Source: Monarcha castaneiventris obscurior
Lineage: Eukaryota > Chordata > Aves > Passeriformes > Monarchidae
Direction of reading: 5' to 3'
Assembly (NCBI GenBank): GCA_026261815.1
Contig: JAMPIT010000230.1
Location: forward strand, 753,501-817,500
Length of the DNA stretch: 64,000 bases
Under the pieces are notes generated by a model. That model saw only the letters and a list, made by a program, of their open reading frames with translations. It ran no database searches and had not been told where the DNA came from. Below, piece by piece: positions 24,301 through 39,300 of this stretch. Position 1 is the stretch's first letter. Each line of letters opens with the position of its first letter. The translations under genes and the position numbers were made by a program.

Positions 24301-27300
24301 ATCGACTGCCTCTGGATGATTTAAATCAGCCCAAGTCAGCTTGATCTTGTTAGTGAGGTCAGGGAAGGCAGGTGGACAAGTAGTGGTAGCAAAGAAGAAT
24401 TTCTGTGCTTGACTTTGGCCCACCATCCAATTTACACACTTATCTGAAATCCTGGCCTTGTATTCCCAAAATCTGCAAAACTCTTTAGTCCAGCCTGCAT
24501 CCAGGTAGGGTTTTTCACCTCTTCAGATATTTTAATTCAGCAAAGAACCAGGAACTTTGTGAGCAGATGCTGGTTTCAGGATCCTAGGATCTTTTTGCGT
24601 GCAATACTTCTTGTCTTGAGGACACAAGGCTAAAATAGAAAAACTAAGAAGGAGCTGAAGGATCTGTGGCAATTTTACCTGAAAAGATCCAATGCAGAGC
24701 TCTAAGTAAAGCCGAACCCCCAGGCTGGTATATTCTGGGAGGAAGTTGAAGATGATGTAATGGGTTCCAAATAATGGAATTAGAAGCAGAGTGGACCTTG
24801 AGAGGCGTCTAGTACAGGACATGAGAAGAAGAAAGTCAATATTATTTAAAGACTAATGCACTCAGTGTGCCACAGTAGTGAACACAAGTTAAAAAGAAGG
24901 TAATCTATATAAAAATATATATAAAATAGAAATAAATATGCAGGCTTCCTTCACAGTTCTCATACAGAGAATGGCAGCTATAGCTGGTAATTTTTCCTGT
25001 CCTAAATAAGAGATCTAATTCAGATTCAGTTATTGGTTTTCTTGTCTCTTGATTTTAATTGGAAGGCAGACAGCTGAGCTGATCTGAGTGCATCCCTTTG
25101 GCCAATATTAGGTGAATTGAGTCTCTCCCTTTGACTAATTTCCTTTGGAAAGGGATAAGGTTGGGATTCTCTAAAATTTAATACCAGCTAAACTGTGTGT
25201 GTCTGTGACACTGAGCAAATGCTTCTCTGTTTAGAAAAGATTACATAATTTTTTATTATAAAAATAATTGATTTTTTAAAAAATATTCCATACACTACCT
25301 GTACTGAGAAGAGTTATTGAAGTTGATTTGTCTAGGGTCTAGTTTTTTCAGCAAAATTCTGATGATGTTGATGAATAGGACAAAATTGACCTGTTCACAA
25401 TATTTGAGAAGTGGGAGAGAGGAAAAATAAAAGGTTAATTTCTGATGTAAAACTTCGCAGTGAAAGTCTGTTTGTTTTCCTTTTTTTTAATTTCAGTTAT
25501 AATGTAATTTGTGCAGTTTCAATGTTCAATTAATTCAATTAATGCTCTTCCTGTTGGCAGCGTTCAAGTATTTAAATAAGTTGCATTCCTGCTTGAAGAA
25601 ATGCCTGAAGATGAACTTGAGAATTTCACTTTGATCAGCAAAATATTTTCGTCAATAACTTGTGTGACTCTTTTTTACCTTTTGTAGCTCATATCAGTTG
25701 GATTCTCCTCAGAGATGAATATTGTGCTAAATTCTGGCTGATCTGCTGATCTCTCTGGACACTGTAAGTAGAATTTATCTGCCTCAATACCTCTACAATG
25801 AGATATTTCTGTCAGAGATGATCACCCTGTTCTGCCTTTGCAGTCAGTGGAGAACCAGCCAGGACAGCCAATAGAGCTTCAGGTGGGGTTGGGCATGGGC
25901 CACCTCATCCCAAGGTAGACATTTATTTTAATCAGGTGAATCACTTGCCAAAAGTGCCTATTTCCCTTTGCTGGCTCTGAAGGAGCCTCCGAGGAGCATT
26001 AGCTCAGCTCCAAAGTAAAGGTCAATCCTAACTTGGAAATCCAATCTTCTACAATTGCAATTTGGCATAAATTTATCCAGAGTCCGTGGGGCTGCTCAGT
26101 TTTCCACAATCAGAGGGATTCTTGCTGTGAATTTGTGTGTCTGTACACACCAGCTCTTCCTTAGGTGAGCCTGAACATTTAATTTTGCCTAAGAATGTCC
26201 TCATTTTACCAGGAAGCCCAACCTCATTCTATCCATTAGTAATGCTCTGTGGACATTCCAGAAGAAGAAATAATGGAGGTAGAAGGAAATGAGATATTTT
26301 ATTGAAACACAGCGAGCTCTGACCAGAATTCAACTTGAGATTCTTCACTCATGTTGTTTGTGCGTATCTTTAAAATCCCTTACAACCCAAAGCATTCTGT
26401 GATTCCATCCCCCTCATTTGCATGCACCTGTCCTCCAATTAAATTAAGGTTTTTACAGGTGGCTTTAAGGTCATCCATTATCTCACTTTCTCAAACACTG
26501 CTTGGGTTTTATGACTTGTGGGAGTAATCAACTGTGATAATCATTTAAAGCACATCAGTTTATTTAATAAATGCCAGGCTCAAGAGCTGTTATCATTGCT
26601 ACCAGCTCTGAACAGAAACCTATTGCCCTTGAAAGTTTTGTATTAAAAATTTATGACTGATTCTGAGCTCTTACGCTAAAATTTTCTTTTCAAATATTTT
26701 AAGGAGAGTTTAGCCCTCTCGTTTGCTATTAATTTCAACTAAACCAACAATTCTGTGAAAGTTTTAATTTGTTTGAAAGACAAACTTTTTAGTTTGCATT
26801 GGACACAGGCAGTCAACAGTAGAAATTCACCATTCCTCTCCCTACAGCTCAGCAAACAGCAACCCAACTTTAATTCAAAAGTCTGTTTTTCTTCTCATTA
26901 GTATCATCAAACTCAGAAGTACCTACCCCCACAGAAATTATAATTGGTCCTTTGATTAGCCACCAGTAAGGAGAGCCTTGATTAATATCCCAGCACCTGT
27001 GAACATGACAGGAAGTTTAGAAAAATACATGTATGTAATCACTGCAATCAATTAAAAGTATTACCCAAGATATAAGATATATATATAAGATATACCCAAT
27101 ATAGAACAATGTAGGAAACAATGACTTACGCTGTGTCTTCAAAGTAGAGTTTTGCCAATATCCATATAAGGGTGAAAAGTGTTGGAAAACCTGTCAGACA
27201 TTTAAACAAAAGACAGAATTAATCCAAGCCTTGTCCACTGAAACTCTGCTGCAATGATACAGATCACTCATTTTTTGAGAGTTGGAATTACCCTTTGGGG

Positions 27301-30300
27301 TCCATTCCTATAACAGGAATTGTTTTACACTCAGTCTCCAAAACACCAAAAGTGATTCAGTTTGCTGAGGTGTCAGGTCTACCTTAACTTTTGGTGACAA
27401 CAGGCATGGATTTCCCTCCCTCAACCAACCAGAAAATTCCTCTGGGTAAGTGCATTCACCTGCCATAGAGGAGTTCTCTGCTTTTTTGTTTACACAGCAA
27501 CGCTCTGTGGGCACCCACTTGGTTTCAGATTTCTAAGTCTGAACAATTCCATTTATTCCAGACAACAACAAATTCAGGGGGAAGATGCTGCTGTTTCACT
27601 GCCTGTCCTTTTATTTAGTGGACAAAGCTTCTTTATTCATACAATAAAAAAAGATGGGCTGTAGAAATATTAGGACTACAACAATTCCTGCTTAGGAAAA
27701 AAAACTCCTTTTCCCAGACTGTGTAACTATTCTGCACAAACAGGAGCAAGGCACGTTGCACTCTGGTGTTTGTGATAGCTCCTTAAAGGCAACTGTGTTC
27801 TCAGTGGGGTGAAGAAGGTTGAGACTGGATCTCTCCCCGTGTGTTCTCAAATGTAATTTTCTACCTCTTTAACAGGGGCTCTATTGTCATAAAAAACTTG
27901 ATTGCTTCTCATTAGTATGCACATAAAAATAAAATAGAAGCAACACCCAGGTTAGGTACTTTAGTTAGATCAGCTGGGTTCCACATGTAGGGTTTTCAAT
28001 GGGAATGGATCATGGAATCATGGAATCATGGAATCATAGAGTCATAGAATGGCCTGGGTTGGAAGGCACCTTAAAGATCACCGGGTTCTAACCCACAGGG
28101 ACACCTTCCACTGTCCCAAGTTGCTCAGATTCCCATCCAGCCTAGTCTTGAACACTTCCAGGGATGGGAAATCTACAGCCTCCCTGAGCAACCTCACCGC
28201 CCCCGCAGTAAAGAACTTCTTCCATGTCCCATCACTCCATGCCTTGGGAAAGGTCCCTCTCCAGCTTTCTTGTAGCCCTGGAAGTTGCTCTGTGGTCTCT
28301 GTGAAGCCTTATCTTCTCCAGGATGAACAGCCTTTTTTAATATTTTGCCTTTTACTAATTTCCTGTAAAATCCATACCTACCCCAGCCAAAGAGAACCAG
28401 CCACCAAAAATATCTTCTTCCATGGGAAAGGGATGAGAGCAGCAGGCAGTTTAGGTACAGAGCCTCCACCAGCAGCCACATGAAATTGGTCATCATGAAA
28501 TAGTGACAGAAAACCACAGAGATCTTGCATTCAGTCTAGGGAACAGGAAAGTCGCAGTTTAGGCATTGCTTGGGGATGCATCTGTTTGATTTGACCTTGG
28601 AGTACACGTCTGTAATTCTGATTGAGTTCTACCAGGAACGAGATCTCACTATTAACTGATGTTTAAACTGAGAGCTTCAAATGTAAAATGGGTTTCTGAA
28701 TAGTAAAGCTTTAACCATCAAAACACCCTGGAATCTCCAGTGCACTTTGCTTTTTATCTTATATTAGAAATGTAACCTGGGCTCCCAAGCGTGTGATTTC
28801 TCTCACAAATGCACTGCCTTGAGTGTACCTTCAGTGCCAAATGCTCCTTGGGCAAAGGTTCAAGGACCCATTTTTCACCTAATGCTCAGCTCTAAAATTT
28901 TGTGTGGCTGTGAGAAATGCAGAAGAACCATCCCATAAACCTCTGTTTGAAAACTCTTGCCACGTTGCCAAGATCTGGGGCTGGATGAAAGCTAAGTTGA
29001 TTGCCTGGTACCTTGAGTGCTTTGTGGTTTACAGATCAGAGCTTCCAGCCAGAACATGAAACCCAACATTTCCAGAAGAATAAGCTTTAAAAGTTGTTCT
29101 TTGATGTACTCAGAGATCTTCAATTTTCGGCTTCAGGTTATAGAAACAGAACAGTGTAATGACACTACTTTGTTGCTATGTGAAAGTCTAAATTTCATTT
29201 AGAGCACTGCAACATCACAAATTGATGCTTTAAGAATTGGGAGGGCATAAAGCACATTTATGGAAGTAAAATATACTGAATAAAAGAATTATTTAATTTT
29301 CATTGCCAGGTTAGAAGGGAAAAAAAACCCAATAAGTAGTAAAAGAGAGGCATGAAATATGAAACCATATATAAATGGCATGTAAAAACAACAAACACCA
29401 CAATATCCTGCTTTTCATGTGCTTACTGTAGAGAAGCTGCAATGATCAATGCCTTCCTCCTGGAAAAGGACAGCATCCTTAATGAAAATGGCAATAGCCT
29501 TTAAGATAAATGTAAAAAAGAGCTGTACGTGGATATAATTCCTGGGACAGCGAAGCCTCCTGCAAGAAAAGAAGAGAGGTCCCTCTGAGGTAATTAACTG
29601 AATTGTGCTGTCAGTAATTAAAATAAGCAATAAGCCCTTGTTTCATCTCAGGTACTTCCAGACACATTTAGGGAGAATGCTTTGATCCACTGAGCTCTTC
29701 CAGAGAGAGACAGAAACTTCCTCATGTGAAGCCATTCAGCCACAATCTACATCTTAATCTCTTTCCTTGTTATTCAGGATTTTAGGGGTTTTTTTCTTAC
29801 TTTGCCAAAGTTACTTTGATGAATTAAGTGAAAGCACAGAAGAGCTTTAAAACACCTTGGCACATCTACTTTAAATTCAATTTACACATCTACCCTAAAT
29901 TCCCAGTTAACTAAGATTAAATTTCGGCTGTTATTAAATACAGATTTTTGAGGGCGTTATACAGCTTCAACTTCATTCTCATTTAAAGTTCCCCTAAAAG
30001 CTGAATTCCATCCAGAGCCAGTAATCTGAGGGTCACCTAATCTGAAAGTTCACCTCGAGTGTGCAGAATTTTATTGCTGACCTCAAATGCCAACCTCATT
30101 GTTAACTATGACTTTTTCCTCCCTATTACTCCATCTCCTTATGTCCATTGTTTCTTTCTTTCCCCTCATTTGGGCTGGTTTCTTTTCCTGAGGTCAGAGT
30201 GGATGTCAATAAACAAATCTGGTGGCTTCCAGACATAAACTAGGAACTAGCAGAGGTCAAGAAACTTTCCCTAGAGAACCCTGATTCTCACAGCATAATA

Positions 30301-33300
30301 ATAAATAAAGCTCCTGCTTTTTTCTCTTTTTTTATTTTTTTTGTCTCTCAGAAATACCAGAAACAAACAAAAATTAATAAAATCAATCCCACATGGCAGC
30401 AAACATTAAACCCATATTAAATACTTTAAATACTCTAAATTAGACCTGAAAATACCTAATTGATGGATAACTCAGTAAGAGAGAATTCTTACCAAATGTG
30501 ACCAGATTCTGAGACTAACTTTAAAACGTGTCTTTAGTGGTAAATTTTTCAATAGCCATCTACACAATGCCATAGGAACATTGATTCAGAATCAGGTCCT
30601 TTGTGTATATTCTTATTAATAAATTCTCTGAAGCCATGACAGGCAGGCCCACACAGTTTATGAAAAAAATCTTCATTCCAACCTAAAGCAAATAAATTTT
30701 TTCTATTGGTTCTTCAGGATCAAAGTGAGTTGCTGAGTTTTGTCAATAGACAGCCATGATTTATTTCCCAGATCTGAATCTTCTTATTCCTGACTCTCTC
30801 CGCTCACTTTTAATTTCCAGCTTCAGTTTCATATTTTTAAACCAACATGGCTGGAATTTTTAATTTTTATTCACCTGAATTTCTATCTGTATTATTTTGT
30901 TATGTGTAATGTTGTCTTCTGCAGGCTGAGAAATTAAGAACTGGTAAAAGAATTGAGGTCAGAGGACACCTTTACCTGAATGCAATAAGAACTGTCACAG
31001 CAATGATGAGGGAGGTGATGGACACGCTGTATCCCACGGTGTAGATGATCTTTATAGTAGAAAAGTAGGATTGCTATAAAAGAAGAGAATGATTTGTCAC
31101 TCAAGTTGCTGTTAAATGACAGCTTTTTTACTGATTCTGTCAGTTTTGCTTTGTTTGGTGCTTCCATTCTGTTGACATCCCTGACTGAGTTTTTTTTTTC
31201 CCTTCTTTGAATCCCACAGCAAAATTCAACTTAAATCCCTCATCATGTTTCTTTTGTGAAGTTCCACTCTGTGGTTGTGTGGGTACAGCCCAATCGGATG
31301 CTGAAACATGTATTGATCAGGGTGGTTGGAAGGTCATTCATTAAAACATAAAAACCCACTCCAGTCTTTCATAAAGGCATTGTTAAAAATCTTACACAAT
31401 TTTTATAAATGCTGTGTTTTATACCACGTTTTCTCCCCAGAAGTAGCAGGACAATCCTGCTGACAGCATGATGAACACAGAATTCTGTCAGCCTTTCTCT
31501 GTTTTTCTCCACTTTCCCGCTCTCTGCTTCCTTACTTCCAATTTTGCTGTCTATTCTTCCTTTCAAATTTTATTGTGTTGAGGTGGGTTGTTTTTATCTG
31601 GGGTTGTTTTTTCCTCTGTTTTTCTGGCTGCCAAACTCAACTGTTGCTCAGTTGGAATGTCAGTCAAAATCCATTTCAATTGAAGTGGCTCCTCTATCAG
31701 GCACCATCCCTGAGTGAGGATAAGTTGACTTCAACTATCACAGATGAAAGCATAAAACAGAACGAATTAGCTCTAGGCTGCAAATCTAATTCCAGTCTTA
31801 CATGGTCTGTCTCTTGGGTCCCATTTCAGTTTTTATAACCTAAAGTCCACACAGCTGTGCAGTGCATTCCTGCAGTTCACTTGGGGAAGGGGAGATGCTC
31901 ACTTTTAGCCTTAAGTGGAACTTTAGGTATTATAAGACTGACATTGAGAAGGGTTTATTTAATTTATTTAGGTGCTTAAAAATTAGCTGCCAAAATATGA
32001 GTCTGTAGTAGAAGAATAAGAACCTGGCCACAGGACTGATCTGTTTAATTCTTAATGCAATCCTGGTTTTTCTCATTCTTTTTCTTTTATAGTTAATGAA
32101 GGAAAACACTCTCAGAAGACAATTCAAGTCTTTGGAAAATGAGACCTTATTGGTTTCTGTGACCAACAGAAAAGGTCATTACACCTGCCTTAGCAAGAGC
32201 AGGTTATGGAATCATAAATCCCTGACTGGTTGGGGTTGGAAGGGACTTAAATATAATTTATTTCCAACCCCTGGATTAGTAGAGTGAATCCTTTGGTGCT
32301 GAGCACACTGCATCCCTGTGTCCAGATTCCTGACTATCCATAGCCTAATTCCATGGGCTGAACTTTTTTTTCTGGTCCGAGCAGAGTCGGTGCACCCTGA
32401 ATTTGCCTTCCAGTTTAGATCTATCCATAAGAAGCCAGATGATCCTTTTTGAGAGCATCTCTCAGTGTGAATGCAGTAAGTGGGGATAGCCAAGAGATAT
32501 CCTTGGAAAGCTCCCACCTGACCAAAGCACTAACACAGATCCATGGTGCAGTGATTAGCTCTGACTTCCACAGTAGTTTTTTGAGATTGTGGAAGTTAAA
32601 TGGGGTGGAAACCAGGCATGGTGGGGGTTTTTTTGTGTAGTGGATGAACTGTGAGTTGCACACGATTACCCAAATCCCTGACTGTGCACAGCTCTTGCCA
32701 GAACTCACAGAAGTACCTCAAAGCTCCAAATCTTGCCAGGAAGCCTGGATGCACCACTCGGTGAGAAACATCAAAGCTGTGCTAGGCTGACCAAAGCTGG
32801 CAACAAACCAGACGTGTAAAACAGAAAATAATCAACTCTTTAAGTGGATAACGCTACAACTGAGGAGTTTCCTGTAGGTAAAATAATAGAATTGGGTTGG
32901 AAGGGACCTTAAAGATCATCCAGTCCCACCCCCTGCCATTGCTCCAAGCCCTGTCCAACCCCTTCCAACTTCCTGACATGGGGCAGGCACAACTTCTCTG
33001 GGCAACCTGTGCAAAATCTCCCCATGGTGATATGAATCATGTTCTTATCCTTATTAATTAGGGGTCAAGCATTGTATTGTCCCTGTGCATGTAACCTCGA
33101 GATACCACCAACACTGAAAATCTGGCTGAAGGAATACAGCAAATTCTGATCTGCATTACAGAGATTAAAGAGATTTTTGGAACGTTTTTTCATTCTTGAA
33201 AAAATTGAATTAGATAGTCATGCAGGATGAGACATCCAAAACCCCTCTTGTCCTGAGATATTGCTGAATTTGGAACAGCACATTTGCTCTACTGATGCTG

Positions 33301-36300
33301 TGATAGCACAAATTCATCTTGCTGAGTGATATTACTGGAATGTGTTAATATGCATTTTATGAACATTTTGTGATATATCTCCATCTGTTATACCTGTGAA
33401 TTTGTAGCTGGATTTATTATTGTTACACCTGAATAATAAAACATTCTTAGATATTTTCCAAAATAGGTGGCCAGAGTAAAAAAATGAATTATATTCCATA
33501 CTTAGAAAGAAATTTCAGCATCTTCTGAGTTTCCCTCTGCAGTGACCTTCAGGAATAGAAAGGAATCCTATAACATCAGCACACCACTCACATACATTTA
33601 TGTAATTAAACTTACTTCTTCAAGAGGAATCTCATCTTCTACAGGACAGGCCACATGGTAGGGAGGGAATGGGTCAGACCAGCCTTTTTTTGTGCAGTTT
33701 CTTTTTACCATCCCAGCTGAAACAGAAGTATTTAATTTTCTCAATGAAGAACCAGATAATATGGAAAATAAAAACCAGGAGAGGACCTCTGGCTGGTACA
33801 AGGTTGTACCAGGTGGAGAGGATCATTAGCATCTCAAAGAGCTGGCAGCACAATTTTTCTGTGTGCGTTCATGTCATCAGATACAAAACATCGTATTTTA
33901 TGTACAGACAAGCAATGGGAAGAAGGGAGAGACAAGGTGACAGGGGTGGAGGTGGGAAGGACTAAGGAAAGCATTATATCAAGCACATTGGAGAAAATTG
34001 GGAAGCACTGCTCCATAAATTTCTGCTCTGCACAAGACTCATATCCCTTCTCATTCCCACCTCCTCTGGGGCTTACTCTTCCCTAGCAGAGCAGAAGTTG
34101 GGATAAGCAGCTCCTTCCATGAGGATAGTACACTTCCATAAAGGAGATTTATGAGTCAGATGAAGGATAAGTCTGAGAATCCCAGGGCAGGAAATGAATG
34201 TGCTCAGATGAAAGGGATTTTCCTTATCCCTCGTTTATAACTAGCATGTGTTGGGTGAGGCAGAGGTTGGGCTTTGCAGTTTCTTTTTCTTGTGGAACTG
34301 CCAAATCCAGGTCTTTCCTGGAAGGTGGTTTGCTCCTTGTGGGCTCACAGTTTGTTCCTGGCCATGCTCACCCAGAGAGGAAGCAGGCACAAAGGCATTC
34401 GTTTGCAGTTTTGCACCACATGGGCTCCTCCAAGGCCTGAATTCTGCTTTGTGTCTCCAACCTGGGTCTTAAAGAACAATCACGTTGTTCATTCCTCTGC
34501 CTTTCATTTCATCCCACACCAATCACAGCATAAATCTCAAGAAACCCCAAGCTTAAGTTCTGACCTAGACAGGCTCCAGATGAGCTTTGTAGGAAACTCA
34601 CGCAACAAACTGATCCCAAAGCACGTGGAAACCAATGGAATCACTCCATTTATTTCAGTATTTTTTTGATCCGGGGCCTCATCAGAGACTATGGAAATCA
34701 AATCCAGTCATGGATAATCCTTAAAATATGAGAAGAACTGCTAAGGTCCCTCAGATCCTACTAAAATCCTTGCAGTACTTTGATCCAACTCATGGGAACA
34801 TCAAAGGTTCTGTCTTCACCCTCCCTTTTTAGAAATGCTCTGGCCAGAAATGCAACAGGAGTACAACCATGGTAGGACATCACCTGGCTCCTTCATGAAG
34901 TGAAAGAGGATGTTTGGACACGGTAAAGCAAGAGTCTCTCCAGCATCTGCCTCTGGCCAGCACAGCAATTTGTCCCAAGTTCTCTTGCAACCTCAGACAG
35001 AAAGCGAAATATATTTTTAAGTGTGGTTATATTTGAGCAAAATGAAACCCCAAACCTTTTTAAACTTTGCCACTCCACCCCTTCCATATCTTATAAAAAT
35101 AGTTTAGCCACAGTTTTTATTCTATTATGAGAAATAAACACCCCCAGAGTGCTATTTAATCTGCTTTAGTTAGACCCCTGTGTTAGACTGAGGTGAGTTT
35201 TCAGAAATGATGCAATAAATGAAGAGCGATGCTGGAAGAAAGATCAGGTCACTGTAATTGTTCAGGGGTTGCCTTATTTTTAAAGATCAACACACCCTCA
35301 CAAACAAGCAAGCACAACTCCAAGGAACTGGACAAGGGCACAAGGATTGACCCTGATAAATTGACTGTCCATATTTGAATGTGAAAGACTATGGAAAAAA
35401 AGAAGAGAATTGGAAGGAATGGGAGTAGATGGAAGAAGAGCTGACAAGACAACAGCATGTGGGACCATAAATAAAACCCTGCTGTGCTTTGGCAGCCTGG
35501 CTGTGTCCTCACTCTGGTAGTGGGTCCCTTCCCTCTCCCTCCCTTCATCCCTCACTCATGGGGCGATACCTGGTGATGTTGCATTTCCACGCTCTGGTGG
35601 GGCCTCCAGACACTCAGCCTCCTTTTTCTTCAGCTCTGTCATAAAATCACATTCTGGGTGGACATTTCCAGCAACCTACAGGGAGAAGAGTTTTGGGGGA
35701 TTGGTAAGAAGGGGTTGGGTGGGATCTCATCAGGCCTTAAGTCCAGACTTACTTTTGCAGCTAACAGGGCTGGTTTAAGAACATAAAACTGTGTTTGGGC
35801 TTTCCATCCAAAGGCTTCCACTGTCTCTACACAAACTGGTAGTTACAGCTCTGTACTGGAAGGTTTATAAAATCTTCTGGCTACATTCATAATAAAAGAT
35901 CTCTTTGCTAGGGCCTGAGTTTGAGTGCAGGACTCATTTATACCCTAACTTTAGCTAGACCCTGTTAAATCTGGCCCCAGGAAGACACACTGCACCTGAT
36001 CAGGCTCCTTTTCTCAACAGTGAAGGGCTCAGCACTGCAGGAAATGCTGCAGAACCTGTGCACAGACAAGCCCCTGCCAACCTCCAAAGAAACATCACCT
36101 TGAAATCACAGAAAATTACTGCAAAACTGTCTCCTGAAAGAGCTCTTCACTCCAAAAGGAGTGAATCTGTTCTCTCCCTTCTGCCATCTGCCTTTCTTTA
36201 CACAGGGTGGGAGGCAAAACTCCTTTCTTTGGAAAAAAACACTCTGCACCAAAGCATTTGTTGGTTTGGTATGATGGTGTAAAGAAAAAAAGTGACACCC

Positions 36301-39300
36301 AGGGTTTTAATAGCAGGAAACATTCAGTTGTTTGGTCCTTATTTAGACTTACACAGGCACCACAAGACGATCTGAAGGCATCCAGAGAACTTTGGGCAGC
36401 AAAGGACAAAGCCTGCACAGGCTGTTACACCCAGGCTGCTGAGGATGCACCCTCTGGGCAGGACTGCACAGGACTATTTCACACAAAGAAAACAAAATGT
36501 GCCTTGTCCTGCCACACACACTGTCCCCAGCCCCAGAAGATCAGTTGTATTCTGACTTTTAGCTCCATGCCCTGGCCACTGGTGCTGGTGTGCTCTGCAT
36601 GTGTGGTTATAGACATAAAAACACAGAGACAAAACAGAAGCTAAACCCAGGATGAGGCTTGCATGGTGAACAGGTGGCTGGCATATGGCTCAGCTTTCCT
36701 TCACCCAGAGAAGATTAATATTCAGGGAGTTTGGAAAATAACTCTCTGGCTTTCAGTTCATTCAGAGGGCAGATTGTATCCATCCCAATAAGCTGGGTAT
36801 TCCCCTCCATGTTAATGTCCATGTCTCATGTTGGCCTGCAGAGCATTTGAAATACATATTGACCAAAAATCCGAGGCTCCCAGGCTGCTGGAGAGCGCTG
36901 GATTAATTACACAGCATTTGTTTTTCTGAGGTTTGATCCCTGGTGGTTAGAAATGTCATATCTCCACATGTGTGCCCTGCAAGATCATCTGCTTCCCATT
37001 TACTGCACTTTTAGGAGGATGTGGCTTTCCTGGCAGATTTGCAGACAGCAGTGCCATGGATCTGTTTCAGGCAGCAGTGAAAAGCAGAGCTCCTTCAAGG
37101 CTGACTGAAGTTTGGTGTGCGTGAGAGGAGGGCAACAGTGGATGGATGGATGGATGGATGGATGGATGGATGGATGGATGGATGGATGGATGATGGATGG
37201 ATGGATGGATGGGGATGGATGGATGGATGGATGATGGATGGATGGAGGGATGGATGAGTGGATGAGGGATGGATGGATGGATGGATGGATGGATGGATGG
37301 ATGGATGGAGGATGGATGGATGGATGGATGATGATGGATGGATGGTGGATGGATGATGGATGGATGGATGATGGATGATGGATGATGGATGGGTGGATGG
37401 ATGGATGGATGGATGATGGATGGATGGGTGGGTGGATGGATGGATGGATGGATGATGGATGGATGGATGATGGATGGATGGATGGATGGATGATGGATGG
37501 ATGGATGATGGATGGATGGATGGATGGATGGATGATGGATGGATGGGTGGATGGATGGATGGATGGATGGATGGATGGATGGATGGATGGATGGATGGAT
37601 GGATGGAGCAGAACACAGACATTGCCCTGCCCCAAGAGGTGCAGATCTGATGTGTGGGATGCCCCAGGCTTGTCATCCAGATCTGTAAAATCAGCAGGTC
37701 TGGGGAGCCCCTCAATTCCTCTTCACTAAGAAATGCAATGTCAGGCGGAATTACAGAAAACTGACATCTGTCTTGAAAATCTTTGCCGTCTTGATGCCTC
37801 TCTTCATGCCAACATATATTCTTTCCCTCTTGTAGTCACCCTGGACAATGAATTCAGGAAACCTCCCTAACCATGGAGTATGACAGCTATTGCAAGATGT
37901 AGCTTTATTAGTCAGTAGAAAAAACAGTCAAACCATTTACTGAAAATCTCTTTTACAACATTCTCTTGGTTCAGTGAACTGTGCCTAGAAAAACCTCGGC
38001 AGGAGGAAATGCACCCATTTGCACTAATCTAAATTATTTCTCCTGGCAAAAAGCACTGCTAGGTTTTGTCTGTCAAAACTCTCTTTGCACTCTGAAATGT
38101 TCATGGCAAGAGCAAAGCTTGTTTGGCTCATTCACCAGCCCAGGAAAGCTTTTTTTTCGCTCTTTTTCTTTCTAAGTCTCCAGACTTGTGAGAATGCTTT
38201 ATTTACCACATGCATCTCAAATAAAAAGATGAGGCTGATCAAATACCAGGTATTTCAATTGTTGCCTCTTCCTTCAAGAAGAACTGACCTTAGGAGATGC
38301 TGTCACAATTTATGTGCAAGTCAGAACTAATCACTCACTGCTTGAGCAGACACTGAGTGTCAGATCTGATATGACAAAAACCCAGGTAAAATAAAATATT
38401 TATTCCACTCCCAGGCTGTGTTTTAGGTATATTTATGCCCCTAAAGCATTTAACCAGTTCCAGCAGACCCTCAGTTTAAGGAGATGAGAGTCAGTCTCTC
38501 AAGCATTCCAAACCTCTCCAGAAGCTGAGTTCAGGTCTTCCAGGGGAAGCATATGAACAAATTACACCAACAACAAATACAGAGGGCTGGATTTTATACC
38601 CATTTTATGCACTATTTTATACTCAAATAAGGGTTGTTCACCTATCCTCTAATGCAACACGTTAGGAGATTTTTATGATACACTAACCCATAAACTGGGC
38701 TTTGATCAGTGCATAATCATATAATAAGCAACCCAACTTTGTAGAAGAAAATTCTGTTTCACTTGGGTAAATGAGACAGGTTCTCACAGAGACATTCAGT
38801 CATATTTTTAACCATTAGCACTGAATCTTGATATTCTACACAGGAGCAACCACATTTATCTACTCCTACTACAGGGAAGTGGGTTTGTCACACAGGTGAT
38901 ACAAAGGAATAGTTTCACATCAGTAAAAAATCTGTTCAGTCATTTCACAGTGGTTTATTTTTCTCAATCCGCAAAAAAAAAACCAAGCTGCTGTGCCACC
39001 CCTCATGAAACGTTCCTTCAGAGAAGAGATTTGCAGGAAATAAGAAAAGATAAAGGATATAGAGGAGGCATCACAGAAGGAAAATGCTGAAAATGTAATT
39101 GTTCTCAAAAGCAAAGATCATATCCTTCCGCCAGTTTGCACAAGCCTCTCCTGACATCAGCGTGATCCTGGATCTTGGTTTGCCAATCTCTGTCCAAAGT
39201 GAAATATCACCAAGACCTCTGGGCTTTTTAATGGTTTTGGATCTTTCTAAATCTGCCCTAAGCATCCCTGTTGGTCCCACTCCTCTGTTAGCTGCGACAT

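Noticed and set aside
24532..24822. 96-codon minus-strand frame with receptor-like sequence
   Set aside because: It is GHRHR exon 11 plus intron on both sides.
28194..28517. 107-codon minus-strand frame starting in TM3 of a receptor
   Set aside because: Its first part is GHRHR exon 7. The rest is intron and CR1 readthrough, so it is not a separate gene.
36520..36580. Alternative GHRHR exon 1 (ATG then 16 codons to a gtgtgg donor on the minus strand)
   Set aside because: In phase, but with a weaker donor and a poorer signal peptide than the exon at 39773-39829, which has gtaagt and a TATA-like box upstream.
37000..37715. Frames of 206-211 codons with repeating His-Pro-Ser-Ile
   Set aside because: They come from the GGAT array in GHRHR intron 1. 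Simple repeats stay open in several frames.
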